In this document: piece after piece, positions 18,676 through 27,420 of the stretch
Position numbering within the stretch: position 1 is the first letter of the stretch
How the letters are laid out: each line of letters begins with the position of its first letter
Origin: Candidatus Auribacterota bacterium
GTDB taxonomy: Bacteria > Auribacterota > Ancaeobacteria > Ancaeobacterales > Ancaeobacteraceae
Length of the DNA: 55,333 bases
Assembly: GCA_022711655.1 (NCBI GenBank)
Contig: JAKLEM010000011.1
Span: forward strand, 1-55,333
Direction: 5' to 3'
Made by a program: the position numbers and the translations under genes
The notes under the pieces: model-generated
Databases searched by the model: none
What the model saw: only the letters and a program-made list of their open reading frames with translations
What the model was told of the DNA's origin: nothing

Positions 18676-21600
18676 ATGCGAAACGACCGCATCTTAAGAT
18701 TTGTCATTAGTATCTCCCTTGTGCCGCAACTCATCATTGCCGGCGCTTGCGGATCATTAGTTTCGGCAGAGACCGGCGGATGCCTTGCGCCGAAGTCTGC
18801 CTTTGATCAGAAAGAGAAACGGGATCGCCGGGCCTCTCCCGAAGCGCTGCGAGCTCTCGCCGATGCGCTCAAAGAGCTTGAAAGCGCTTTTGAGAATGAG
18901 CTGGCGATGTCGCAAACGAGAGATATATATCAGAACATGGCCAGCCTCCGGAAGATATTCGACCTGAGAGACGACTGGCGCACGGCTGCGAACTGGCGCG
19001 TGTTTGAAACGCTGCCCGGCGACATGAAAGAGATCGCATACCGGATGGCCGGACGAAAGGCGCGAGAATTCATCGCAGGGAAACTGATGATCCCGACGCG
19101 CGATCCGTTCACGGATAAGTTTCTCGGAATGCTCCTTATGACCGCGCACGGGCGCCTTGCGGCGTTCGATGACTATATTTTTTCTGACCGATTCGCCCGG
19201 GACTATCTGGACCTCAGGGTCGGCGCTCATCGTATCGTCGATTTCGGCGTCGGCATCGAGCCCGCCACGACGAGGCGGCTTGCCGCGCGAGCCGCAGAAC
19301 TGAATAAAGACCTGGAGGTGGTCGGCGTCGACAAGTATTTTGCGTCGATCGTGGTCAAGTCCGAAGACAGGCAGCGGTTCGCCCACTTCGACGAGAAGGG
19401 GGATATCATCAACGTCGATGGGATGCCGCCCAAGAAAGTCCTCAATGAAAAACTCAGGGCATATCACGAGCTCAAAGAACGGCTGGTCCGCGAGTCGGGC
19501 GGTAAAAACTATACCGACCCGCTGGGGTATTCGATCGAGTTCCGTTCGAAAGATGAAGCGTACGGCCTGCCGAATTTCCGGTTCGTCCAGAGCAGCTTCG
19601 ATTTTCCCGCCGACAAAGATGCCGATCTTATCCGCTCGTTCAACGTGCTTATGTATTACTCGCGCGATCCCCGCGTCATAGCCGGCGCGCTGCTGGAATT
19701 CGAGCGGCGGCTGAAAGAGGGAGGCGTTTTTATCGGCGGATGGAAACAGCCGTTCTATTACGGAGGGCAGTTCGTTGTATTTCAGAAACGCAACGGCAGG
19801 CTGGTCCCCGTTGAAGTCGTTTGCATGGGCGTGACCGGCAAGCATCTCGGGCTGCTGCTGGAGGCGAAGGACCCGTCAGTCTCGAAGGAGCGCGGCGCGA
19901 TCACGGCGTACGATGAAAATATTGACGCCTTCGGCAGATCGTTACTGCCCGCAGCTGCGCGGCCGCAACTGTCGGATGTCTATACGTTCCTGGCCCAGGA
20001 ATACGGGCGGAACGGCAAGGATCTCTTCGCTGCCGTAACCGCGTTGTTGAAGCGGAATCAGGCGAAGGGGATCAAGGGCACGTACGAACCGGACAGCGGG
20101 ATGCTCAGATTCGCGTACGCCGAGCTGCATGAGCCGGAGTCCGGAGGCGTGCAAACAGAGGCGCAGAAGTCCATCGACGCTTGTATCGACAAGGCGATAC
20201 AAATCCACGGGAACGCCCTTGGAACACAGGCCGCTATGCAGGAGGTTGCCCGGCTGCTGGGAGAAGCGTTCGATGCGGTCCTGGTTTCCGCGCCCGACGA
20301 GGCGCTTCGTGTCCGCCGGCTCGGCGAGGTTGTTTCTGTACTTGGCGCTCTGCAGTCGGAAATGAAGCCGTACGCGCCCGGATGGGTGGCGGTAATGGAA
20401 GAGGCGTTGAAGGCCTTCGGCGCGCCCGGTAACAGGACCCTGCTCGCCGATATCCTTCGCGCGAAGCTGAACGGCGCCACGATGCTGAGTGATCGGTCGA
20501 GAGAGCTCCATCACATGCTCAAGAACTCGGCGTTCAGGTATTTCGAGCTGCGGCAGATGACGCTGCAGGAAGCGCTCGATTTCGCCGAGGTTTCCCTGTT
20601 CTACTCCGAATGGGTCGAAAGGATGCGCCGCGTGACGACGGCCCATTTCATGGCCATACCGGACGAAACGGTTGCCGATTATTTCAGGCAGTATTATGCC
20701 GGCGTGGAAAAGCTCAAGGAACAGGCTTTATCCCGCATCGACGAGACAAAGCTGTCTCACGGCGACCTGTTCCTCAGGCTCCAGGAGACCGTCCGGCTCA
20801 AGGGGGTCATCGCCGGCAGGTGGAAAGATTTCCTTGAGGCCTACAGCATCAAAATACAGAGCCGCTACGACAAGGACATTGCCTCGCCGGGCCGCTCTCC
20901 GCGCGAATGGCAGGAGGTCTTTGAGCGGTACCCCGGTATCGAGCTTTTCTACGAACGGGCGCTGGCCGCCTGCTACAGGCCGCTCCAGGAAGAGGAATCG
21001 CGTCTGAAAAAAGAGCTGCTCGCGCGCATCGGGAAAGACCCTTCGATCGTTCGCGGTATCGTCCGGACGGTGAACGCGAGTGGCGGACAGATACTCGATC
21101 CTGTGATGGACTGGCTGCTGACGCTGCGTGTCGGCGAAACGGAAAAGGATATCGACTGGGGCTCCGTCGAGAAACGCCACGGAGACGAACAGTATATTTA
21201 CGAAGGCACTCCGTACGGTTTGATCAGGGATTTCATCTCGCGCATCGGGTTGGGGCCGCGCGACGTCTTCTATGACCTGGGGTGCGGGTATGGCCGAATC
21301 CTCTTCTATACGAGGCTGGCGACCGATGCCGGGTTGGTGAAAGGCGTTGAGATCGTCCCTGAGCGGGTGGCGGAGTGCGAGCGGATCAGGGAGCGTTTCG
21401 GGATGCGCGGGTTGGAGATAATCTCTCAGAACATTCGCGACGTCGATCTGCGCGACGGGTCTGTCTTCTTCTTGTTCAACCCGTTCATTTCGGGGACGCT
21501 CGATAATGTTTCTCTCAAGCTCTTCGACGCGGCGCGAAAGCGGAAGATCATGATAGCCAGCTACGGCGCCTGCACGTTCTATTTCGAAGACCAGGCCTTT

Positions 21601-21753
21601 TGGCTGAAGCCGCTGTTTTCCTCGTACTATAACGGCGCTAAAGTCTCGCTCTTCGAATCGACGATTGAACCCTCCGTTGCGTTGCCCTCCACCGGTTCCG
21701 ATACGATCAACATGTCAGTGAACACTGAAGAACTTGTCTCTTCCAGTCACTGA
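18676..21753 (+). CDS. Exported large protein with two SAM-type Rossmann motifs, C-terminal methyltransferase domain
   Basis: 1025 residues. An N-terminal signal peptide (about 1-31) is followed by a CLAPKS motif at 36-41. Residues about 185-390 look like a degenerate Rossmann fold with DFGVGIE at 189-195 and VVGVDKY beyond it, as in class I methyltransferases. Residues about 400-830 are helical and unassigned. Residues about 840-990 hold a second, more typical domain: YDLGCGYGR (D867), KGVEIVPER and FFLFNPFI, resembling DOT1-like or PrmA-like enzymes. SAM-dependent enzymes normally work in the cytosol, so the export signal is odd; the protein could be membrane-anchored facing inward, delivered to another cell, or inactive. 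The gene has its own promoter. Confidence 0.75.
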   Translation: MRNDRILRFVISISLVPQLIIAGACGSLVSAETGGCLAPKSAFDQKEKRDRRASPEALRALADALKELESAFENELAMSQTRDIYQNMASLRKIFDLRDDWRTAANWRVFETLPGDMKEIAYRMAGRKAREFIAGKLMIPTRDPFTDKFLGMLLMTAHGRLAAFDDYIFSDRFARDYLDLRVGAHRIVDFGVGIEPATTRRLAARAAELNKDLEVVGVDKYFASIVVKSEDRQRFAHFDEKGDIINVDGMPPKKVLNEKLRAYHELKERLVRESGGKNYTDPLGYSIEFRSKDEAYGLPNFRFVQSSFDFPADKDADLIRSFNVLMYYSRDPRVIAGALLEFERRLKEGGVFIGGWKQPFYYGGQFVVFQKRNGRLVPVEVVCMGVTGKHLGLLLEAKDPSVSKERGAITAYDENIDAFGRSLLPAAARPQLSDVYTFLAQEYGRNGKDLFAAVTALLKRNQAKGIKGTYEPDSGMLRFAYAELHEPESGGVQTEAQKSIDACIDKAIQIHGNALGTQAAMQEVARLLGEAFDAVLVSAPDEALRVRRLGEVVSVLGALQSEMKPYAPGWVAVMEEALKAFGAPGNRTLLADILRAKLNGATMLSDRSRELHHMLKNSAFRYFELRQMTLQEALDFAEVSLFYSEWVERMRRVTTAHFMAIPDETVADYFRQYYAGVEKLKEQALSRIDETKLSHGDLFLRLQETVRLKGVIAGRWKDFLEAYSIKIQSRYDKDIASPGRSPREWQEVFERYPGIELFYERALAACYRPLQEEESRLKKELLARIGKDPSIVRGIVRTVNASGGQILDPVMDWLLTLRVGETEKDIDWGSVEKRHGDEQYIYEGTPYGLIRDFISRIGLGPRDVFYDLGCGYGRILFYTRLATDAGLVKGVEIVPERVAECERIRERFGMRGLEIISQNIRDVDLRDGSVFFLFNPFISGTLDNVSLKLFDAARKRKIMIASYGACTFYFEDQAFWLKPLFSSYYNGAKVSLFESTIEPSVALPSTGSDTINMSVNTEELVSSSH

Positions 21754-21807
21754 ATATCCCTTGACCACGCCTGTCTTTCGTAATAAACTTTTCGCTTCGA
21801 AGGTGTT

Positions 21808-22422
21808 ATGGCGTATATACTTATTTCGATACTTGTCAGCTATCTGCTGGGCGCGATCCCGTTCGGGTTCCTTATCGCCAGGGCGAAGGGGATCGATATC
21901 CGAGAGCACGGCAGCAAAAATATCGGGGCGACGAACGTTAAGCGTGTCCTCGGCAAGGGGCCGGGGAACCTGACGCTGGCGCTCGATATCCTTAAGGGAT
22001 ATGTGGCTGTAACAATTTGCCCTTTAATATTTTATAACGGAGCGACCGGGGTTTCCAAAGAGTTGTTCCAGCTCGTCTGTGCCGTCGGCGTGATCGCGGG
22101 GCACAGCTGGACGGTGTTCCTCAAGTTCAAGGGGGGAAAGGGGGTCGCGACGGCGACCGGCGCATTCTTCGGCATCGCGCCTGTTCCTCTTTTGTGCGCG
22201 GCTGCCGTCTACGGGATCTCGGCGAAGGTGACCAGGTACGTTTCGGTCAGCTCGATGCTCGGATCGATCAGCTTTGTCGTTTTTGCCTTGTTGTTCGGCA
22301 TGTCGATCGAGATAAAGCTGTTTAGCATCGCCGTCGCCGCGATCATTGTCATACGACACAAGGCGAACATCAAGCGGTTGATCGACGGGACGGAGAATAA
22401 GATAGGGGATAAATCCTTGTAG
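21808..22422 (+). CDS. plsY: Acyl-phosphate:glycerol-3-phosphate acyltransferase PlsY
   Basis: A 204-residue polytopic membrane enzyme that transfers an acyl group from acyl-phosphate to glycerol-3-phosphate, the first acylation of phospholipid synthesis. The family signatures are present: GAIPFGFLIA, then HGSKNIGATNVKR with GKGPG, and HSWTVFLKFKGGKGVAT. Length and hydrophobic pattern match the family. It sits just upstream of gpsA, which makes its substrate, a pairing common in bacteria. Confidence 0.95.
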   Translation: MAYILISILVSYLLGAIPFGFLIARAKGIDIREHGSKNIGATNVKRVLGKGPGNLTLALDILKGYVAVTICPLIFYNGATGVSKELFQLVCAVGVIAGHSWTVFLKFKGGKGVATATGAFFGIAPVPLLCAAAVYGISAKVTRYVSVSSMLGSISFVVFALLFGMSIEIKLFSIAVAAIIVIRHKANIKRLIDGTENKIGDKSL

Positions 22423-22424
22423 GG

Positions 22425-22440
22425 GACAGGCATGCCTGTC
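22425..22440. repeat. 16-bp palindrome, second copy of the ACAGGCATGCCTGT core
   Basis: GACAGGCATGCCTGTC is perfectly self-complementary and begins two bases after the plsY stop codon. It shares its 14-base core with the longer palindrome at 13755-13782. Confidence 0.72.
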
Positions 22441-22465
22441 GCTGCGGAGAGAGGGCGGTGTTCAT

Positions 22466-23464
22466 ATGAAAATAGCGGTTATCGGCGACGGCGGGTGGGG
22501 AACGACGCTGGCGGTACATCTTCAGAAAAAGGGCAATAATGTCTTTCTCTGGGGCGCTTTCCCCGATTACGTCGAGTTCATGCGGCAGAAGAGGGAGAAC
22601 AAGAAATTCCTTCCCGGGATCGAGATCCCTCACGAGCTCGGGCTCACCGGCGACATCGAAGAGGCCGTTCACGCGGCGAAGATGGTCGTTCTGGCGGTTC
22701 CGTCGCACTTCATGCGGGGCGTTCTGCAGCAGTTCCCTTCGCGGAAATGGGACGATACGATCTTCATATCGGTCTCGAAAGGGATCGAGAACGATACGCT
22801 CAAGCGGATGAGCGAGGTTATCGGGGAGACGGTCCGTCCGAAGAAAGTGGCCGTCCTTTCGGGGCCGAGCCACGCGGAGGAGACGGCGAGGGGGATACCG
22901 ACGAGCGTCGTCGTCGCGTCGCGAGACCACGAGGATGCGAAGGCGGTCCAGACGATCTTCAGCTCGCCGTCGTTCCGCGTCTATTCCAGCACCGACGTCG
23001 TCGGCGTCGAGCTCGGCGGGTCGCTGAAGAACGTGATCGCTATCGCCGCGGGGATCAGCGACGGCCTCGGGTTCGGCGATAATTCCAAGGCGGCGCTCAT
23101 GACGCGCGGTATCGCCGAGATGATGCGCCTCGGCGTGGCGCTGGGCGGGAAGCCGCAGACATTCTCCGGCCTGAGCGGGATCGGCGACCTGATCACGACC
23201 TGCATCAGCCGGCACAGCCGCAACCGCAATTTCGGCGAGATGATCGGCAACGGCAAGAGCGTCGAAGAGGCGCTGAGATCGACCGAGATGGTTGTCGAAG
23301 GGTTCCGCACCGCGAAATCGGTCCACCAGATATACAGCCGGACGAACGTGAAGATGCCGATCGCCGAAGAGGCCTACAAGGTCCTCTACGAAGGCAAGAA
23401 GCCGCTCAAAGCGGTCGAAGACCTCATGATGCGCGACCTGAAGGCGGAGGCTGAAGGGGCGTAG
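22466..23464 (+). CDS. gpsA: NAD(P)-dependent glycerol-3-phosphate dehydrogenase
   Basis: 332 residues; reduces dihydroxyacetone phosphate to sn-glycerol-3-phosphate for phospholipid synthesis. The N-terminal Rossmann motif is IGDGGWGTTLA; further signatures are SVSKGIE, LSGPSHAEE and the catalytic-lysine region ELGGSLKNVIAIAAG, then GLSGIGDLITTC with SRNRNFG, all typical of GpsA. Length is standard. It follows plsY across a palindromic repeat, so the two genes together provide phosphatidic acid precursors. Confidence 0.96.
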   Translation: MKIAVIGDGGWGTTLAVHLQKKGNNVFLWGAFPDYVEFMRQKRENKKFLPGIEIPHELGLTGDIEEAVHAAKMVVLAVPSHFMRGVLQQFPSRKWDDTIFISVSKGIENDTLKRMSEVIGETVRPKKVAVLSGPSHAEETARGIPTSVVVASRDHEDAKAVQTIFSSPSFRVYSSTDVVGVELGGSLKNVIAIAAGISDGLGFGDNSKAALMTRGIAEMMRLGVALGGKPQTFSGLSGIGDLITTCISRHSRNRNFGEMIGNGKSVEEALRSTEMVVEGFRTAKSVHQIYSRTNVKMPIAEEAYKVLYEGKKPLKAVEDLMMRDLKAEAEGA

Positions 23465-23533
23465 CGGGCCGGCTCGCGGTAGAGCTTAATAACGGTTGAT
23501 TTTGCCTGTGTGAGTTGGTAGTATTCAGCCCCT

Positions 23534-23539
23534 TATAGT
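23534..23539 (+). promoter_or_regulatory. Possible -10 element of the tRNA-Pro gene
   Basis: TATAGT lies 11 bases before the tRNA 5' end, the right place for a tRNA promoter. No good -35 hexamer is seen at standard spacing, so this is tentative. Confidence 0.35.
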
Positions 23540-23550
23540 AAAGAAATGTT

Positions 23551-23627
23551 CGGAGCGTAGCGCAGCTTGGTAGCGCACACCCTTGGGGTGGGTGGGGTCG
23601 GTGGTTCAAATCCACTCGCTCCGACCA
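23551..23627 (+). tRNA. tRNA-Pro (anticodon GGG)
   Basis: The 77-nt cloverleaf has acceptor stem CGGAGCG/CGCTCCG, D-arm GCGCAGCTTGGTAGCGC, anticodon stem CACCC/GGGTG with loop TTGGGGT (anticodon GGG, reading CCC/CCU), T-arm GTGG/CCAC around TTCAAAT, and an encoded CCA end. It lies between gpsA and hom. Confidence 0.95.
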
Positions 23628-23720
23628 TTATATCACTTGCCGCCATCCGTGATCCGTCTAAGGTCGAGACGGGATGCGGGTGGCGGTCAAGCAAACAGGA
23701 TACGCAATGACGGTGCTATC

Positions 23721-25016
23721 ATGAAAACGATCAATATCGGCTTAATCGGGTTCGGGACGATCGGTGTGGGTGTGGTGAAGAACCTCCAGCGCAACGGGGC
23801 CCTGATCTCCCAGCGGATCGGCGCGCATCTCCACATCAAGGGAATCGCGGACATCAATATCAAGGGCAATCGCGGGGTAGAGGTTGACCGGAAAATACTG
23901 ACAACCGACGCCTCTAAGCTCATCAACGACCCCGATATCGACATCATCATCGAGCTGATCGGCGGGTACGAGCCGGCAAAGGCATTCATCCTTAAGGCGC
24001 TGAAGAACGGCAAGCATGTCGTCACCGCCAACAAGGCGCTCCTGGCTCTGCACGGCGAAGAGATATTCCAAGCGGCGCGCGACGCGAAGCGCTCGGTCTG
24101 CTTCGAGGCGAGCGTCGGCGGCGGCATCCCGATCATCAAGGCGCTGCGCGAGGGGTTCGTCGGCAACCGGACCAACTCTATTTTCGGCATCGTCAACGGG
24201 ACCTCGAACTACATCCTCACCAAGATGACGAGGGAGAAAGTCAGCTTTGCCGCCGCGCTCAAGGAGGCTCAGGCGCGCGGGTACGCAGAGAAGGACCCGA
24301 CCTTCGACGTCGAGGGGATCGACTCGGCGCATAAGCTGGTCATCCTCGCCAGCCTTGCGTCAGGGCAGTGGATCGATTTCAAGAGCCTCCTCATCGAGGG
24401 AATCACGAAGGTCACCGACCGGGACATCGAGTACGCCGAGGAGCTGGGATGCGTTGTCAAGCTGCTGGCGATCATGAAAGAGAAGAACGGCTTGATCGAG
24501 GCGCGGGTACACCCGACCTTGATATCGAAGGACAATCTTCTGGCGACGATCAACGGCGTCTACAACGCGATCTGCGTCGAGGGCGACGTCGTCGGCAAGA
24601 CTATGTTCTCCGGACGGGGCGCGGGTCAGGACCCGACCTCGAGCGCCGTGATAAGCGACCTTGTCGACATCGCGCTGGATATCACGCATCACGCGTCGAA
24701 CCGGGTGCCGTCGTTCGCCGCGCTGAGCGAGAAGAAGAAGCTCAAGAAAATGGACGACGTCGAGTCGCGCGCCTATCTGCGCGTGTCGGCGTCCGACCGG
24801 CCGGGCGTCCTGGCGAAGATCGCGGGGATCCTGGGTAAGCACCAGATCAGCATTGCGACCGTTCTCCAGAAAGAACACGACGAGAAGGGCGGCACGGTGC
24901 CGGTCGTCATGCTGACGCACAAGGCGACAGAGAAGCATCTCCGCGAGGCCCTGCAGGAGATAGACCGTATGCGCGAGATCAAGCACAAGACGGTAATGAT
25001 ACGGATGGAAGATTGA
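23721..25016 (+). CDS. hom: Homoserine dehydrogenase
   Basis: 431 residues; reduces aspartate semialdehyde to homoserine, the branch point to threonine and methionine. The NAD-binding motif GFGTIGVGVV is near residue 10, TANKALLA and the catalytic signature GIVNGTSNYILTKM follow, and a C-terminal ACT domain (RVSASDRPGVLAKIAGIL) is present, so threonine feedback is likely. I chose the internal ATG because it begins directly at the Rossmann strand; an upstream extension would run into the tRNA gene. It starts a hom-thrC-apgM-lysC block. Confidence 0.95.
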   Translation: MKTINIGLIGFGTIGVGVVKNLQRNGALISQRIGAHLHIKGIADINIKGNRGVEVDRKILTTDASKLINDPDIDIIIELIGGYEPAKAFILKALKNGKHVVTANKALLALHGEEIFQAARDAKRSVCFEASVGGGIPIIKALREGFVGNRTNSIFGIVNGTSNYILTKMTREKVSFAAALKEAQARGYAEKDPTFDVEGIDSAHKLVILASLASGQWIDFKSLLIEGITKVTDRDIEYAEELGCVVKLLAIMKEKNGLIEARVHPTLISKDNLLATINGVYNAICVEGDVVGKTMFSGRGAGQDPTSSAVISDLVDIALDITHHASNRVPSFAALSEKKKLKKMDDVESRAYLRVSASDRPGVLAKIAGILGKHQISIATVLQKEHDEKGGTVPVVMLTHKATEKHLREALQEIDRMREIKHKTVMIRMED

Positions 25017-25085
25017 ACCGTACAGAGAACAACGTACCGCGTACCGCGAAAAGAACGCTGTATGCCTACGAGGAGCTGTGATGCA

Positions 25086-26147
25086 ATGAAATGGCAAGGC
25101 TTGATAAACCACTACAGGGAATACCTCCCGGTCTCCGATAGGACGCCGGTGGTCACGCTGAACGAGGGGAACACGCCGCTTATACGCGCCGAGAACACAA
25201 AAAAATACCTCGCCGGCGGCATCGAGGTTTTTTACAAGTACGAGGGGCTGAACCCGACCGGTTCGTTCAAAGACCGCGGGATGACGATGGCGATCTCCAA
25301 GGCGGTGGAGGAAAAGTCGTGCGCCGTGATCTGCGCGTCGACCGGGAACACCTCCGCGTCGGCCGCGGCCTATTCGACGCGCGCCGGCCTGAAATGCGTC
25401 GTGATCATCCCCAAGGACGCCATTGCGATGGGTAAGCTTGCGCAGGCGCTGATCCATAAGGCGCTGGTGATCGCGATCGACGGCAATTTCGACGACGCGT
25501 TCCGGATGGTCACGGAGATAAACGAAAAGTACCCGATCACCCTCGTCAATTCGGTCAACCCGTACCGGTTGCAGGGGCAGAAGACCGCCGCATTCGAGAT
25601 CTGCGATTTCCTCGGCGACGCCCCCGAATATCACGCGATACCGGTCGGCAACGCCGGCAATATCACCGCGTACTGGATGGGGTACACCGAATATAAGAAG
25701 CATGGGAAGTCCAAGCGGTTGCCGAAGATGCTTGGGTTCCAGGCCGCCGGCGCAGCGCCGATCGTCGAGGACAAGGTCGTCGAGAACCCGAAGACGCTGG
25801 CGACGGCGATCAAGATCGGCAACCCCGCGAGCTGGAAGCAGGCCGTCGCGGCGAAAAATGAGTCGGGTGGACTGATCGACAAAGTGACCGACGACGAGAT
25901 CATCGAGGCCTATAAGATACTGGCGGGATACGAAGGGATTTTCTGCGAACCGGCGTCGGCGGCGTCGCTGGCCGGCGTTATCAAGCTGGATAAGAAGGGC
26001 TTCTTCAAGGGGCAGAAGGCGCGCGTGACCTGTACGCTGACGGGGCACGGCCTGAAGGATCCCGATATCGCGCTGAAGTCGGTCGAGAAGCCGATCATCG
26101 TGAAGGCGGACTTGAAAGAGGTTGTGAAGGTTATCGGTTTTAAGTAA
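25086..26147 (+). CDS. thrC: Threonine synthase
   Basis: 353 residues; converts O-phosphohomoserine to threonine with pyridoxal phosphate. The PLP lysine is K62 in TGSFKDRGM; the phosphate-binding signature [14 protein letters not shown] and the serine/glycine loop [11 protein letters not shown] fit the compact (about 350-residue) ThrC type. The ATG was chosen because MKWQGLI matches the usual N-terminus, with AGGAG about ten bases upstream; an earlier in-frame ATG adds eight unsupported residues. It needs phosphohomoserine, yet no GHMP-type thrB is in the cluster (see the next gene). Confidence 0.94.
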   Translation: MKWQGLINHYREYLPVSDRTPVVTLNEGNTPLIRAENTKKYLAGGIEVFYKYEGLNPTGSFKDRGMTMAISKAVEEKSCAVICASTGNTSASAAAYSTRAGLKCVVIIPKDAIAMGKLAQALIHKALVIAIDGNFDDAFRMVTEINEKYPITLVNSVNPYRLQGQKTAAFEICDFLGDAPEYHAIPVGNAGNITAYWMGYTEYKKHGKSKRLPKMLGFQAAGAAPIVEDKVVENPKTLATAIKIGNPASWKQAVAAKNESGGLIDKVTDDEIIEAYKILAGYEGIFCEPASAASLAGVIKLDKKGFFKGQKARVTCTLTGHGLKDPDIALKSVEKPIIVKADLKEVVKVIGFK

Positions 26148-26163
26148 GAGACGGAGATCGGGT

Positions 26164-27363
26164 ATGAAATATGTCGTTCTGGTCGGCGATGGGATGGCCG
26201 ACTATCCTATCAAGGAACTGAAAAAGAAGACGCCGCTCGAGGCGGCTCGGACGCCGAACATCGACCGGATCGCCCGCGAGGGATCGGGCGGCCTTGCGAG
26301 GACGGTGCCGAAAGGGATGGAGCCCGGCAGCGACGTCGCGAACCTGTCGATACTCGGCTACGATCCGCATACCTGTTACACGGGGCGCGGCCCGCTTGAG
26401 GCGCTGGCGCTCGGTATCAGCCTCCAACCGGGGCAGGTGGCGTTCCGCTGCAACTTCGTGACCGTGGCCGACGGCGTCATGGCCGACTACAGCGGCGGGC
26501 ACATAACGACCGAAGAGGCGGCCTGTCTCATAGAGATGCTCAACCGGTCGCTGGGAAGCGGGCAGATCAAGTTTTATCCCGGGGTAAGCTACCGGAATAT
26601 CATGGTGATCGACGAAGAGGTTCTGGGCGGATGGTCGAGGTTGTCATGCACGCCGCCGCACGACATCGCCGGCAAACACATCACCCCGAATATGCCGTCG
26701 GGCAAAGGATCGAAGATACTGGTCGACTTGATGCGCCGCTCGTCGGAGATCCTTGCCGATGCGGACGTCAACAAGGTCAAGGTCGATCTCGGCGAGAACC
26801 CGTCGAACATGATCTGGCTCTGGGGGCAGGGGAAGACGCCGGCGATACCGGCCTTTCAGGAGATGTTCGGGGTTAAAGGCGGGATCATCTCCGCGGTCGC
26901 GCTGCTCAAGGGGATCGCTTCGGCGGCCAAGATGGATATCATATCGGTGCCGGGGGCGACCGGGTATTACGATACCAACTACAAGGGCAAAGCCGAGCAT
27001 TGTATCAAGTCGCTCGAACAGGGGTGCGACCTCGTACTGGTTCATGTGGAGGCGCCGGACGAGGCGGGCCATAACGGCGACAGGGCGCAGAAGCTCCTGG
27101 CGATCGAGCGGTTCGACGAATATGTCGTCGGGCATATATACGACGAGATCAAGCGGAGGGGCGACTACCGTCTCATGGTGCTTCCCGACCATTACACCCC
27201 GATATCGCTCAAGACGCATGTCGGCGACCCGGTGCCGTTCGTCATCAGCGGCGCGGGGATAAAGGCGGACGACATGGGACGCCTGACGGAGGCCGAGGCG
27301 CTCAAGGGGTATTACAAGACGGTCGACGGCCACGAACTGATGAGGATCCTCACTGCCCGATAG
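26164..27363 (+). CDS. ApgM-family phosphomutase-like protein, probable homoserine kinase analogue
   Basis: 399 residues of the archaeal-type cofactor-independent phosphoglycerate mutase family (alkaline phosphatase superfamily). Metal-site motifs seen: VGDGMADY with the first aspartate, PGSDVANLSILGYDP with the nucleophile serine, the HVEAPDEAGHNGD motif and LPDHYTPISLKTHVGDPVPF. The family includes true phosphoglycerate mutases, but members lodged in threonine operons have been predicted to replace homoserine kinase. Here it lies between thrC and lysC where thrB is missing, so that role is my preferred inference; glycolytic mutase activity is the alternative. The start is ATG, 16 bases after thrC. 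Confidence 0.82.
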   Translation: MKYVVLVGDGMADYPIKELKKKTPLEAARTPNIDRIAREGSGGLARTVPKGMEPGSDVANLSILGYDPHTCYTGRGPLEALALGISLQPGQVAFRCNFVTVADGVMADYSGGHITTEEAACLIEMLNRSLGSGQIKFYPGVSYRNIMVIDEEVLGGWSRLSCTPPHDIAGKHITPNMPSGKGSKILVDLMRRSSEILADADVNKVKVDLGENPSNMIWLWGQGKTPAIPAFQEMFGVKGGIISAVALLKGIASAAKMDIISVPGATGYYDTNYKGKAEHCIKSLEQGCDLVLVHVEAPDEAGHNGDRAQKLLAIERFDEYVVGHIYDEIKRRGDYRLMVLPDHYTPISLKTHVGDPVPFVISGAGIKADDMGRLTEAEALKGYYKTVDGHELMRILTAR

Positions 27364-27420
27364 GATCGGGCTTGTGGGCCCGGCTGCTTCGGGCAGGCTT
27401 ACACACATAAGGAGAAGGGC

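Noticed and set aside
25033..25048. Tandem CGTACCG repeat before thrC
   Set aside because: Only two units, too short to separate from chance.
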